Positions 19,559-28,181 of a DNA stretch of 64,000 nt are shown one piece after another; within the stretch, counting starts at the first letter, position 1, and each line of letters opens with the position of its first letter. The notes below the pieces were generated by a model, which saw nothing but the letters and a program-made list of their open reading frames with translations, was not told the origin of the DNA and did no database searches. Made by a program: the position numbers and the translations under genes. The DNA lies in the NCBI RefSeq assembly GCF_000422085.1, contig NC_021741.1, positions 4,836,001 to 4,900,000 on the forward strand, read 5' to 3'. The stretch is from Serratia liquefaciens ATCC 27592. Lineage in GTDB: Bacteria > Pseudomonadota > Gammaproteobacteria > Enterobacterales > Enterobacteriaceae.

Positions 19559-21242
19559 CAGGCAGCCCTCGCCAAGGGTACATTGAGCGTAATGCGGGTG
19601 AATGTTTGTGGCTCACAGGCCACCCGTACGCCATAGCCGTCGCCGTAGCGTACGCGAATACGTTTATCTACCAGGTTCATTCCCAACCCGCTGTTGTTCG
19701 GCAAAGGTTGGTACAGACCCGCATTGTCGGTCACCTGCAATAACAGACAGCCGTCTTCGAGCCGAGCGCCAATATCTATACGCCCGATGCCCAGCAACTG
19801 CGAAGTGCCGTGCTTGATGGCATTCTCAACGATTGGTTGCAGTGAAAAGGCTGGCAGACGCACCGCCAACAGCTCTTCCGGCAGCGATACCGCAATCTCC
19901 AGCCGATCGGCAAAACGCGCCTGTTCGATCTGCAGGTAGGCGTTAACGTGCTCAAGTTCGTCTGCCAGGCTGACTTCGTCGTCCGAACGTTTGAGGTTTT
20001 TGCGGAAAAAGGTCGAAAGGTACTGCACCAGCTCACAGGCCCGGTCCCCGTCACGACGGATCACCGCCACCAGCGTATTCAGGGCGTTGAACAGGAAATG
20101 CGGATTGACCTGCGCATGCAGCAATTTGATTTCCGACTGCGCCAGCAGCTGCGTGTGGCGCTCATACTGGCCGGCCATGATCTGTGCGGATAACAGGTTG
20201 GCGATACCTTCACCCAGCGTGCGGTTGATGGTGCTGAACAAACGGCTCTTCGGCTCGTAGAGTTTGATGGTGCCAATCACCCGCTGGTTCTCACCGCGCA
20301 ACGGGATCACCAGCGTCGAACCCAGTTTGCAGTTGGCGTTGATCGAGCAGCTGTAGGAAAGCTCATTGCCATCGGCGTAAACCACTTCGTTGTTGTCGAT
20401 CGCGCGGTGCGAATGTTTTGATGAGATCGGCGTGCCCGGCAAATGGTGGTCATCACCGATGCCGATAAACGCCAGCAGCTTCTCACGGTCGGTTATCGCG
20501 ACGGCACCAATCCCCAACTCCTGATAGAGCACCCGCGCCACCCGCATGCTGTTTTCCTGATCGAACCCCTGGCGCAAGATGCCTTCGGTACGTTCGGCAA
20601 TTTTCAGTGCCTTGGCGGAGAACGCGCCGGTGTATTTCTCGAACATCGCCCGCCTGTCCAACAGGATCTGCATAAACATCGCCGCCCCCAGCGTGTTCGC
20701 AATCAGCATTGGCAGAGCAATGTGCTCCACCAGCCGCAGCGCCTCATCAAACGGCCGTGCAATCGCCAGGATAATCGCCATTTGCAGCACTTCGGTCACT
20801 AATGCCACCCCGGCAACAAACAAGGGGTTAAACAGCAGGTCGATACGCCGCCGGCGCATGGCGATGCTGTGCACCAGCCCGCCCACCAACCCTTCCGCCA
20901 CGGTAGAGACCGCACAGGCGATGTCGGTCATGCCGCCCAGCGTGTAGCGATGCAAGCCCCCGGTCAAACCCACCAGGAACCCTACCGAAGGCCCCCCAAC
21001 AGGCCGCCCAGCACGGCGCCGATCGCGCGAGTGTTGGCAATCGATCCTTCGACATGCAGCCCGAAATAGGTGCCCATGATGCAAAACACCGAGAAAATGA
21101 CGTAGCACAATAGCTTGTGCGGCAGGCGGATAGTCACCTGTGTCAGCGGAATGAATAACGGGGTTTTACTCAGTAAATAAGCAATGACAAGATAGACGCA
21201 CATCTGCTGTAGCAGCAGCAGAACCTGGCTAAATTCAAACAT
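19558..21242 (-). pseudogene. btsS: BtsS sensor histidine kinase, disrupted by a one-base frameshift
   Basis: Two frames together encode the whole LytS-type pyruvate sensor: residues 1 to about 84 from ATG 21242 (starts MFEFSQVLLLLQQMCVYLVI, ends GAVLGGLLGG) and the rest from an offset frame ending at 19558. The break falls at a run of six C on the plus strand (20992-20997). One extra base restores the E. coli motif order LGGPSVGFLVGL and gives exactly 561 residues, the E. coli BtsS length as I recall it. The N-terminal part has several membrane segments, the middle is a GAF-like domain, and the kinase has the HisKA_2/LytS motif LHAQVNPHFLFNALNTL plus an HATPase with NAIKHGTSQLL and SGLGMNLV. 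If real, the mutation abolishes sensing. Confidence 0.85.
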
Positions 21243-21373
21243 GGCAGCAGCTCATCCCTTAACAAAACAGATGCAGAACGCCGGGTTTCCGGTCTGATTA
21301 TAAGCTGGCGATTAAAGCATGCGACGGGGAAAAAAACAGTGATGCAGGCAAGGCTTCCGGGGAAAGCAATGCA

Positions 21374-21394
21374 GCCGGCCCACCGGGGGCCGGC
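21374..21394 (-). terminator. Hairpin beyond ppiA
   Basis: GCCGGCCC and GGGCCGGC arms form a stable hairpin about 10 nt beyond the ppiA stop. There is no strong T-tract on the minus strand, so it may be a weak terminator or a processing end. Confidence 0.5.
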
Positions 21395-21403
21395 GCAAAA
21401 TCA

Positions 21404-21973
21404 TTATGGCAGCACTTTCGCTGACAGAATGACGATAGGTTTACTTGGAACGTTTTGGTATGGCCCCACGTTGCCGGTCGGCGCCTGGGAAATTTTATCT
21501 ACCACGTCCATGCCTTTAACCACCTTGCCAAACACCGCGTAACCGAAATCGCGCTGGCCGTGATCCAGGAAGGCGTTATCCGCCACGTTCAGGAAGAACT
21601 GGCTGGTAGCACTGTCTTTATCGGCGGTACGCGCCATCGAAATAGTGCCACGCAGGTTACGCAGGCCATTATCCGCTTCGTTCTTGATCGGTGCCTGGGT
21701 GGATTTTTGCTGCATATCGGCAGTAAAGCCGCCGCCCTGAACCATAAAGCCCGGGATCACGCGGTGGAAAATAGTGTTGTTGTAGTAGCCGCTGTTCACG
21801 TAGTCGATGAAGTTCTTGGTGGAAACCGGAGCCTTCTGACTGTCGAGCGCCAATTCGATATTCCCTGCTGAGGTGGTCAGCATGACATGAGTTTCACCGG
21901 CAGCGAGCGCAGCGGGTGCCATTGCTGTCAGGGAACACAGCGCAACGAGGGTCACTAAAGTACGTTTGAACAT
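21404..21973 (-). CDS. ppiA: Periplasmic peptidyl-prolyl cis-trans isomerase A (cyclophilin)
   Basis: The 189-residue protein has a Sec signal peptide ([23 protein letters not shown], cleavage after an Ala near 25) and a cyclophilin domain. The active-site motif is [16 protein letters not shown], with the [17 protein letters not shown] segment forming the second catalytic block and [14 protein letters not shown] the third. It accelerates proline isomerisation in periplasmic proteins. In E. coli ppiA is regulated by CRP and CytR; a candidate CRP site lies about 100 nt upstream (22072-22087). Confidence 0.96.
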   Translation of the reverse strand: MFKRTLVTLVALCSLTAMAPAALAAGETHVMLTTSAGNIELALDSQKAPVSTKNFIDYVNSGYYNNTIFHRVIPGFMVQGGGFTADMQQKSTQAPIKNEADNGLRNLRGTISMARTADKDSATSQFFLNVADNAFLDHGQRDFGYAVFGKVVKGMDVVDKISQAPTGNVGPYQNVPSKPIVILSAKVLP

Positions 21974-22071
21974 TAACGGGTCCTTTCTCTAAGAGACAAA
22001 CAACGGAAAAGCGCTTTGATTCTAAAGAGCTGAACCTGCGAGTGCCAGCCATTTACCTATATTTACGCAAT

Positions 22072-22087
22072 TGTGGGACTTATCTCA
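22072..22087 (-). promoter_or_regulatory. Candidate CRP site upstream of ppiA
   Basis: TGTGG-GACTTA-TCTCA matches the CRP consensus TGTGA-N6-TCACA in 8 of 10 positions. It lies about 100 bp upstream of the ppiA start and about 230 bp upstream of the PTS operon. Assignment to ppiA is the more plausible because E. coli ppiA is CRP-regulated. The 345-bp gap 21974-22318 also holds the operator at 22232. Confidence 0.45.
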
Positions 22088-22231
22088 GCCAGCCCCGAAT
22101 TTTACTGCCAAAAGTATGATCGCCTTAGACCTTTTTGCCAACTGCATCACGCATTTTTTGCCCTTTTTACGCCTTGCTCGCTTTTTGCGACACAACTCCC
22201 GGTTTCATTTCCTGTTCCGGTTAATCTAAAG

Positions 22232-22251
22232 AAATGAGAGCGCTCTCATTT
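22232..22251. promoter_or_regulatory. Perfect 20-bp palindromic operator upstream of the PTS/GH4 operon
   Basis: AAATGAGAGC followed by GCTCTCATTT is a perfect 10+10 palindrome with a central CG step, the layout bound by LacI/GalR-type dimers. It lies 67 bp before the PTS IIA start and overlaps the predicted +1 of a promoter whose -10 could be TAATCT at 22222. The divergently or downstream encoded LacI-type regulator (24067) is the obvious candidate to bind it. Confidence 0.75.
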
Positions 22252-22318
22252 TAAGAATGACAGCGAAAGTAACGAATATCCGCCGGCACTGCCGCCGCGC
22301 AATAACAGGAGAAATAAT

Positions 22319-22669
22319 GTGAGTGAATTGATGACTGAAATCAGCCCCGATTTTGAAAGCACCATCATGGAGCTGCTGGTGTTCTCCGGTGGTGCCCGCA
22401 GCAGTGCGTTGATGGCCTTGCAGCAGGCACGTGCCGGTGACTTTACCGCCTCAGCCAAGCACATGGCCGAGTCCAAACAGTCGGTGAAAAAGGCGCATCT
22501 TATCCAGACCCAACTGATCGGCATGGATGAAGGCTGCGGCAAACTGGCCATCAACCTGATTACCGTTCATGCCCAGGATCATCTGATGAACGCTATGGTG
22601 ATCCAGGATCTGGCGGATGACATGATTGAACTCTACCGCCGCCAGGCCCAGATGGAGGTTCGCGCATGA
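22319..22669 (+). CDS. PTS lactose/cellobiose-type EIIA component
   Basis: The 116-residue protein is an all-helical IIA of the Lac/Chb family, with the phosphoacceptor His in ITVHAQDHLM (about residue 84) and helix SGGARSSALMALQQA. It transfers phosphate from HPr to an EIIB. Translation is read from GTG 22319, preceded by ACAGGAG; an ATG two codons-worth upstream (22317) runs into a stop at once, and ATG 22331 is an alternative. It overlaps the GH4 gene start by 4 nt (ATGA). No EIIB or EIIC gene is present in the operon, so its partners must be encoded elsewhere. Confidence 0.88.
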   Translation: MSELMTEISPDFESTIMELLVFSGGARSSALMALQQARAGDFTASAKHMAESKQSVKKAHLIQTQLIGMDEGCGKLAINLITVHAQDHLMNAMVIQDLADDMIELYRRQAQMEVRA

Positions 22670-23973
22670 GCGCCTTGAAAATCGCCGTGATCGGCGGCGG
22701 CAGCAGTTACACGCCAGAATTGGTTGATGGGCTGATCCAACGTATCGAAGAACTGCCGGTGACCGAACTGGCGCTGGTAGATGTTGAACCCGGCCGCGAA
22801 AAGGTAGAGATCATTGCCGCGCTGACCGAACGCATGCTGGCACGCCATGGCCTGGAGCAGGTCAAAGTCAGCGTGCATTTCGAGCTGGATGAGGCTATTC
22901 GGGACGCGAACTTCGTCCTGACCCAGTTCCGCGTCGGCCAGCTGCCGGCACGCGCCGCCGACGAGCGCTTGGGGCTGAAATACGATCTGATAGGCCAGGA
23001 AACCACCGGCGTCGGCGGCTTTGCCAAGGCGCTGCGCACCATACCGGTGATGCTGGATATCGCCCGCAGAGTGGAAAAACTGGCGCCGGATGCCTGGATC
23101 ATCAACTTCACCAACCCGGCCGGCATCGTTACCGAAGCGGTCTCACGTTACACCAAAGCGAAAATCATCGGGCTGTGTAACGTACCGATCAGCATGCACC
23201 ATATGATTGCCAACATGCTGAAAAGCCCTTCTCAAGAAATACAGCTGCAATTTGCCGGGCTGAACCATATGGTCTGGGTTCATCAGGTGCTGCAAAAGGG
23301 GCAAGACGTCACCGGTAAGGTGATCGACATGCTGTGCGATGGTGCCGCGTTGACCATGAACAACATCAAGGAAGAGCCTTGGCAGCCGGACTTCCTGCGC
23401 GCCGTGGGGGCAATCCCTTGCCCGTACCACCGCTATTTCTACCAAACCAAAGAGATGCTGGCCGAAGAAATTGCCGCGGCGGCCGAGCGCGGCACCCGTG
23501 CCGAGCAGGTGATGAAAGTAGAGAAAGAGCTGTTTGAGCTGTATGCCGATCCGCACCTCGACAGCAAACCGGAACAATTAAGTTTCCGCGGCGGATCATA
23601 TTATTCGGAAGTCGCGCTGGAGCTAATTCGTGCGATCCATAATAATCTCGGCACGCAATTAGTCGTCAATACTGCAAACCGTGGTGCCATTCGCGGTTTA
23701 CCGGACGATGCTGTGATAGAAACCAACTGTATTGTCGATGCTCAGGGCGCCCACCCGCTGACCTTCGGCACGCTGCCGGATTCCATGCATGCGCTGACTC
23801 AACAGGTGAAAGCCTACGAGCGTCTGACTATCGAAGCCGCAGTGCATGGCGATCGCCGTAGCGGTCTGCTGGCGTTAGTGACCAATCCGCTGGTCGGTAA
23901 TGCCAATGTGGCCCAGCCGCTGCTGGATGACGTGTTGGCGGTGAATGCGCCTTATCTGCCACAGTTTAAATAA
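22666..23973 (+). CDS. GH4 6-phospho-beta-glucosidase
   Basis: The 435-residue enzyme belongs to glycoside hydrolase family 4. It has the N-terminal NAD-binding GGGSSYTPELVDGLIQR, the metal- and substrate-binding CNVP motif (GLCNVPISMHHMI), the NPAG motif (INFTNPAGIVTEAVSRY) and AGLNHMVW with the metal His. It hydrolyses phosphorylated beta-glucosides such as cellobiose-6-phosphate or aryl-beta-glucoside-6-phosphates by an NAD- and Mn-dependent oxidation mechanism. The closest named relatives are ChbF, CelF and LicH. It is coupled to the EIIA gene upstream, which supports the role of hydrolysing the imported phosphosugar. Confidence 0.9.
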   Translation: MSALKIAVIGGGSSYTPELVDGLIQRIEELPVTELALVDVEPGREKVEIIAALTERMLARHGLEQVKVSVHFELDEAIRDANFVLTQFRVGQLPARAADERLGLKYDLIGQETTGVGGFAKALRTIPVMLDIARRVEKLAPDAWIINFTNPAGIVTEAVSRYTKAKIIGLCNVPISMHHMIANMLKSPSQEIQLQFAGLNHMVWVHQVLQKGQDVTGKVIDMLCDGAALTMNNIKEEPWQPDFLRAVGAIPCPYHRYFYQTKEMLAEEIAAAAERGTRAEQVMKVEKELFELYADPHLDSKPEQLSFRGGSYYSEVALELIRAIHNNLGTQLVVNTANRGAIRGLPDDAVIETNCIVDAQGAHPLTFGTLPDSMHALTQQVKAYERLTIEAAVHGDRRSGLLALVTNPLVGNANVAQPLLDDVLAVNAPYLPQFK

Positions 23974-24022
23974 CCGCCGGGCCAGCCGCGGTTGCTGATA
24001 CATTGCTATAACTAATCTGTAG

Positions 24023-24047
24023 GGGGTCGATACGTCGACCCCATTTT
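24023..24047 (+). terminator. Terminator after the GH4 gene
   Basis: GGGGTCGA pairs with TCGACCCC around a TACG loop and is followed by ATTTTT, 20 nt before the regulator gene. It may separate the regulator from the operon. Confidence 0.75.
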
Positions 24048-24066
24048 TGTCGTAATCAGGAGTCGG

Positions 24067-25047
24067 ATGATGGTGACACTGGAAGATGTCGCAGCCTTGG
24101 CGGGCGTGTCCCGCGCCACCGTGTCCCGCGTAGTGAATGGCGACACCAACGTTAAAGGGCAGACCCGCGAGAAAGTGGAACGCGCGGTAGCCCAGCTAGG
24201 TTACACCCCCAACCCTGCAGCACGCGCACTGGCCTCCAGCCACAGCAATACCCTCGGGCTGGTCACGACCTCATATCGCGGCGGTTTCTTCGGCGCGCTG
24301 ATGGACTTCGTGCAAACCGAAGCAGAATCCCATGGCAAACAGTTACTGGTGACCCAGGGCCGCAACAGCGCCGAAAACGAATGGCAGGCGATTCAACGGC
24401 TGTTCAGTCTGCGTTGCGACGGTGTGATCCTCCATGTCCGCTTCCTCAGCGACGACCAACTGCGTCAGTTGGCAACAGAGCAACGCCCTTTTATCCTGCT
24501 CGATCGTCTGGTGCCCGGTCTGGAAGACCGCTGCGTCACTTTCGATCATCCGCGCGCCAGCCGCATGGCGACCCAACAGTTGATTGATGCCGGCCACCGA
24601 CGCATCGCCTGCATCAGCGGCCCCCGCGATCGCCCCTCCAGCCACTTGCGACTGCAGGGATTTGAACAGGCAATGCAGGCAGCGCACATCAAACCGGTTG
24701 CCTGCGTCGAAGGGCTGTACGATTTGGAAAGCGGCTATCGCTGCGCCGATCTGCTGTTGCAAATGAAAACCACGCCTACCGCTATCTATTGCTGCAACGA
24801 AGAAATGGCCATCGGCGCGCTGCTGGCAATCAACGAACATCGCCTACGGGTTCCGCAAGATATCTCGCTGATCTGTTACGACAGCGGCGAACGTGCACCT
24901 TTCGTTCGACCGGCGCTGACCAGCGTACATTTCCCGATTACTGAAATGGCGCAATACGCAGCAAGGCGGCTGATTGATCCGACCACGCCAGAGGTCAGCT
25001 TCTCGCCGATCGTCATCAGTCGAGATTCCATCGTGACGGTGAGCTAA
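24067..25047 (+). CDS. LacI/GalR-family transcriptional regulator
   Basis: The 326-residue regulator has an N-terminal helix-turn-helix (MVTLEDVAALAGVSRATVSRVVNG) followed by the hinge (GYTPNPAARAL). Its periplasmic-binding-protein-like effector domain follows (GLVTTSYRGGFFG, YCCNEEMAIGALLAIN, SLICYDSGERAPFV). It resembles AscG/CelR-type regulators of beta-glucoside genes. The start is a double ATG at 24067. The inducer is not known. The palindrome at 22232 is its likely operator, and the regulator is placed at the distal end of the operon, on the same strand. Confidence 0.88.
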   Translation: MMVTLEDVAALAGVSRATVSRVVNGDTNVKGQTREKVERAVAQLGYTPNPAARALASSHSNTLGLVTTSYRGGFFGALMDFVQTEAESHGKQLLVTQGRNSAENEWQAIQRLFSLRCDGVILHVRFLSDDQLRQLATEQRPFILLDRLVPGLEDRCVTFDHPRASRMATQQLIDAGHRRIACISGPRDRPSSHLRLQGFEQAMQAAHIKPVACVEGLYDLESGYRCADLLLQMKTTPTAIYCCNEEMAIGALLAINEHRLRVPQDISLICYDSGERAPFVRPALTSVHFPITEMAQYAARRLIDPTTPEVSFSPIVISRDSIVTVS

Positions 25048-25125
25048 CAGATCACAAAAATATTTCACCACCGCTCATTCATTGCATCAAAAAATCGACA
25101 GCCATCACAAAAACTCCCGTTGTCT

Positions 25126-25135
25126 GTGCTAGGAT
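25126..25135 (+). promoter_or_regulatory. Candidate extended -10 promoter for tsgA
   Basis: TGCTAGGAT at 25127-25135 is a TGn-extended -10 element, which would start transcription near 25142 and leave a leader of about 220 nt to tsgA that contains the ERIC element. No good -35 is seen. In the 316-bp gap 25048-25363 this and the ERIC are the only structures found. Confidence 0.4.
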
Positions 25136-25208
25136 CCGCTCCCTGGTGGCCTGATCGGGACTTTTTTCTGCTTTTGCCAGGAAAAGCCAGCGGCCTTAAT
25201 CCAGCGTT

Positions 25209-25333
25209 ATACCCTATGAATTTCAAATTGCAGCTAGACGCCCAACTTACTCATCCCCTGGAGCTTACTTAGGTAAGTGACTGGGGGGAGTTAGTGCAGG
25301 TAACAACGCTGCGGTTTGAAAGGCGACGGGAAT
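25209..25333. repeat. ERIC (enterobacterial repetitive intergenic consensus) element
   Basis: The core GGAGCTTACTTAGGTAAGTGACTGGGG matches the ERIC central inverted repeat. The two ends are inverted repeats (TTTCAAATTGCAGC at the left, GCTGCGGTTTGAAA at the right). The element is about 125 bp, close to the family's 126-127 bp. It stops some 30 bp before the tsgA start, so it would be transcribed in the tsgA leader. Confidence 0.88.
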
Positions 25334-25363
25334 AATCCTAACAGACATAATCAGGCCTATATA

Positions 25364-26548
25364 ATGAATGACAGCAACCGTCTACGGCTTACCTGGATCA
25401 GCTATTTTTCTTACGCGCTGACCGGTGCTTTAGTTATCGTCACAGGGATGGTGATGGGGAACATTGCAGAGTACTTTAATCTGCCGGTTTCCAGCATGAG
25501 CAATACCTTTACCTTTCTTAACGCCGGTATTTTGATTTCGATCTTCCTCAATGCCTGGCTGATGGAAATCATCCCGCTGAAACGTCAATTGATGTTCGGC
25601 TTTGTGCTGATGGTGCTGGCTGTCGCCGGGTTGATGGTCGGCAAAAGCCTGACCATGTTCTCGTTGTGCATGTTCGTCCTTGGCGTGGTCAGCGGTATCA
25701 CCATGTCGATAGGCACCTTCTTGATCACCCATATGTACGCCGGCCGCCAACGCGGTTCGCGCCTGCTGTTCACTGACTCCTTCTTCAGCATGGCCGGGAT
25801 GATCTTCCCGATTGTTGCCGCAATGCTGCTGGCTCGTCAGATCGGCTGGTACTGGGTGTACGCCTGCATCGGCTTGCTGTATGTAGGTATCTTTGTGCTG
25901 ACCCTGTTCTCCGAGTTCCCGGTGCTGGGCAACAAAGGCGCCGACGCCGGCCAGCCGGTAGCAAAAGAAAAATGGGGTATCGGCGTGCTGTTCCTGTCGA
26001 TCGCCGCACTGTGCTACATCCTCGGCCAGCTTGGTTTCATCCAGTGGGTGCCGGAATACGCCACCAAGTCATTCGGTATGGATATCAGCCAGGCCGGTAA
26101 ACTGGTGAGCGATTTCTGGACCTCATACATGGTGGGCATGTGGGTGTTCAGCTTTATTCTGCGCTTCTTCGATTTGCAGCGCATCGTCACCATTCTGGCC
26201 GCTTTGGCGACCGGTGCGATGTACATGTTCGTCAGCACCGACAATCCGGAACACCTGGGCTACTACATTATGGCCCTGGGCTTCGTCTCCAGTGCGATCT
26301 ACACCACGTTGATCACTCTGGGCTCGCTGCAGACCAAGGTTTCTTCACCGAAACTGGTTAACTTCATCCTGACCTGCGGCACCATCGGCACCATGCTGAC
26401 CTTCGTGGTCACCGGCCCGATCGTAGCGAAAGGCGGCGCGCATGCAGCGCTGACTACCGCTAACGGCCTGTACCTGGCGGTATTCGTCATGTGTCTGCTG
26501 CTCGGTTTCGTGACCAAGCACCGCAGCCACGGTCACGTGACGCACTAA
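25364..26548 (+). CDS. tsgA: MFS transporter TsgA
   Basis: The protein is 394 residues from ATG 25364 ([20 protein letters not shown]); the longer frame would begin inside the ERIC element and is rejected. It is a 12-segment major facilitator with the typical loop [10 protein letters not shown] and conserved [22 protein letters not shown]. TsgA is an inner-membrane protein of unsettled substrate, linked to nirB in enterobacteria and named from a tellurite/selenite growth phenotype in Salmonella. It is transcribed toward codA. Confidence 0.93.
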   Translation: MNDSNRLRLTWISYFSYALTGALVIVTGMVMGNIAEYFNLPVSSMSNTFTFLNAGILISIFLNAWLMEIIPLKRQLMFGFVLMVLAVAGLMVGKSLTMFSLCMFVLGVVSGITMSIGTFLITHMYAGRQRGSRLLFTDSFFSMAGMIFPIVAAMLLARQIGWYWVYACIGLLYVGIFVLTLFSEFPVLGNKGADAGQPVAKEKWGIGVLFLSIAALCYILGQLGFIQWVPEYATKSFGMDISQAGKLVSDFWTSYMVGMWVFSFILRFFDLQRIVTILAALATGAMYMFVSTDNPEHLGYYIMALGFVSSAIYTTLITLGSLQTKVSSPKLVNFILTCGTIGTMLTFVVTGPIVAKGGAHAALTTANGLYLAVFVMCLLLGFVTKHRSHGHVTH

Positions 26549-26569
26549 CCTGCCGACGTGATGTAAAAA

Positions 26570-26592
26570 GGGCGCCTTGGCGCCCTTTTTTT
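26570..26592. terminator. Bidirectional terminator between tsgA and codA
   Basis: GGGCGCC pairs with GGCGCCC around TT, with A residues upstream (AAAAA) and seven T downstream. It stops both convergent genes. Confidence 0.88.
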
Positions 26593-26609
26593 ATGCTGAA
26601 ACCGGTGCC

Positions 26610-27893
26610 TTAACGCCGGAAATCCACCTTCTCATCCTGTGCCAGATACAGCGTGGTTTCGGCTGGCTGAGTCTCGGCAATCACCGCCCCCTGCCGTATC
26701 GAATAGCGCACCGGCGTCTGTCGACGCACCGCGTCAAAACCGCTTTCCGCCGGCAGAATCACCAGGTTGGCACTGTTCCCTGCCGCCAGGCCGTAATCGG
26801 TCAGGTTCAACGTCCGGGCACTGTGGCTGGTGATCAGTTTCAGCCCGTCGTCGATCTGGCCGTATCCCATCAGTTGGCACACATGCAGCCCCATATGCAG
26901 CACCTGCAGCATGTTGGCGGTCCCCAGCGGATACCAGGGGTCGAACACATCGTCATGACCAAAGCAGACGTTGATATTCGCCTCCAGCATCTCTTTCACC
27001 CGGGTGATGCCGCGCCGCTTCGGGTAGCTGTCGAAGCGCCCCTGCAGGTGGATATTCACCAGCGGGTTAGCAACAAAGTTGATGCCTGACATTTTCAGCA
27101 GGCGGAACAGCCGTGAAGCATAAGCGCCATTGTAAGAGTGCATCGCCGTGGTATGGCTGGCGGTCACCCTGGCACCCATGTCCAGCTTCAGCGCCAGCGC
27201 CGCCACGGTCTCGACAAATCGCGACTGTTCGTCGTCAATCTCATCGCAGTGGACATCCACCAGCCGATCGTATTTCTGCGCCAGAGCAAACGCCTTGTGC
27301 AGCGACTCCACGCCGTATTCCCGGGTGAATTCAAAGTGCGGGATGGCCCCTACCACGTCGGCTCCCAACCGCAGTGCCTCTTCCAGCAGGGCTTCGCCGT
27401 TGGGATAAGACATGATGCCCTCCTGCGGGAAGGCGACGATTTGCAGCGTAACCCAGGGGGCCACTTCCTGCTTCACTTCCAGCATCGCACGTAGCGCCGT
27501 CAGGGTCGGGTCCGAGACGTCAACATGGGTACGCACGTACTGCACGCCGTTGGCGATCTGCCATTTCAGCGTCTGCCAGGCGCGTTGCTTGACGTCCTCA
27601 TGGGTCAGCAGTGCCTTGCGTTCCGCCCAGCGTTCAATGCCTTCAAACAGGGTACCTGACTGGTTCCAGGCCGGTTGCCCGGCGGTTTGGGTGGTATCCA
27701 GATGGATATGCGGCTCGACAAATGCCGGCTGCGCCAGCCCGCCCTGCGCATCCAGCACGTCGTTGCGCCACTCCTGTCCTTCCGGCTGCGGCACGATATG
27801 AGCGATGCGCCCCTGTTCAATGGCCAGTTGCCACAGCCCTTCATGCCCGCTTAAACGCAGGTTATCGATAAACTTCAATGGACTCTTGGCCAC
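26610..27893 (-). CDS. codA: Cytosine deaminase
   Basis: The 427-residue enzyme matches E. coli CodA in length and in all the metal-site motifs: [11 protein letters not shown] (two His ligands), [13 protein letters not shown], a distal His in [12 protein letters not shown] and the Asp in [11 protein letters not shown]. It deaminates cytosine to uracil in pyrimidine salvage. The start is GTG at 27893 (27891-27893 is CAC on the plus strand), preceded by GAGGTGAAGC. In E. coli codA follows codB, the cytosine permease. Here no codB is present, so cytosine uptake must rely on another transporter. It stands alone between tsgA and the nir operon. Confidence 0.95.
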   Translation of the reverse strand: MAKSPLKFIDNLRLSGHEGLWQLAIEQGRIAHIVPQPEGQEWRNDVLDAQGGLAQPAFVEPHIHLDTTQTAGQPAWNQSGTLFEGIERWAERKALLTHEDVKQRAWQTLKWQIANGVQYVRTHVDVSDPTLTALRAMLEVKQEVAPWVTLQIVAFPQEGIMSYPNGEALLEEALRLGADVVGAIPHFEFTREYGVESLHKAFALAQKYDRLVDVHCDEIDDEQSRFVETVAALALKLDMGARVTASHTTAMHSYNGAYASRLFRLLKMSGINFVANPLVNIHLQGRFDSYPKRRGITRVKEMLEANINVCFGHDDVFDPWYPLGTANMLQVLHMGLHVCQLMGYGQIDDGLKLITSHSARTLNLTDYGLAAGNSANLVILPAESGFDAVRRQTPVRYSIRQGAVIAETQPAETTLYLAQDEKVDFRR

Positions 27894-28080
27894 GCTTCAC
27901 CTCTGCTGTTCCAGCCTGTTTTATTCATCATACTGGCAGCGGATCAGACTGACAAAGCGCCCTTGCGGTTATTACCCCACCCCTTACTCCCAAATAAGTA
28001 GAATTCGCATTAACTGGCTCGTTTCAGCTAAAGGTGAATAAAAACCGCAACTTATCAAATATCGATAAAAATCATCCATA

Positions 28081-28096
28081 TACCACATAAGAGGTA
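28081..28096 (+). promoter_or_regulatory. NarL/NarP 7-2-7 site of the nirB promoter
   Basis: TACCACA-TA-AGAGGTA forms the inverted heptamer pair with 2-bp spacing recognised by NarL and NarP; the reverse complement of the right half is TACCTCT, a perfect heptamer. The centre is 28 bp upstream of the FNR site centre, as at E. coli nirB (-69.5 and -41.5). Confidence 0.75.
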
Positions 28097-28109
28097 TATG
28101 GAGGGGCGA

Positions 28110-28123
28110 TTGATTTGCATCAA
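28110..28123 (+). promoter_or_regulatory. FNR site of the nirB promoter
   Basis: TTGAT-TTGC-ATCAA is a perfect FNR box (TTGAT-N4-ATCAA). Taking it at -41.5 places the start near 28158, with TAAGGT at 28145 as the -10 and a 24-nt leader to the nirB ATG. This implies class II activation by FNR in the absence of oxygen. Confidence 0.9.
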
Positions 28124-28181
28124 TAAATTGCCCGTAGGGAGGAATAAGGTAACGCTAGGAAATCAGAATTTTGAGGCAATA

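Noticed and set aside
28098..28181. 28-codon N-terminal extension of nirB
   Set aside because: It starts upstream of the FNR site and before the predicted transcript start, so it cannot be translated from that promoter.
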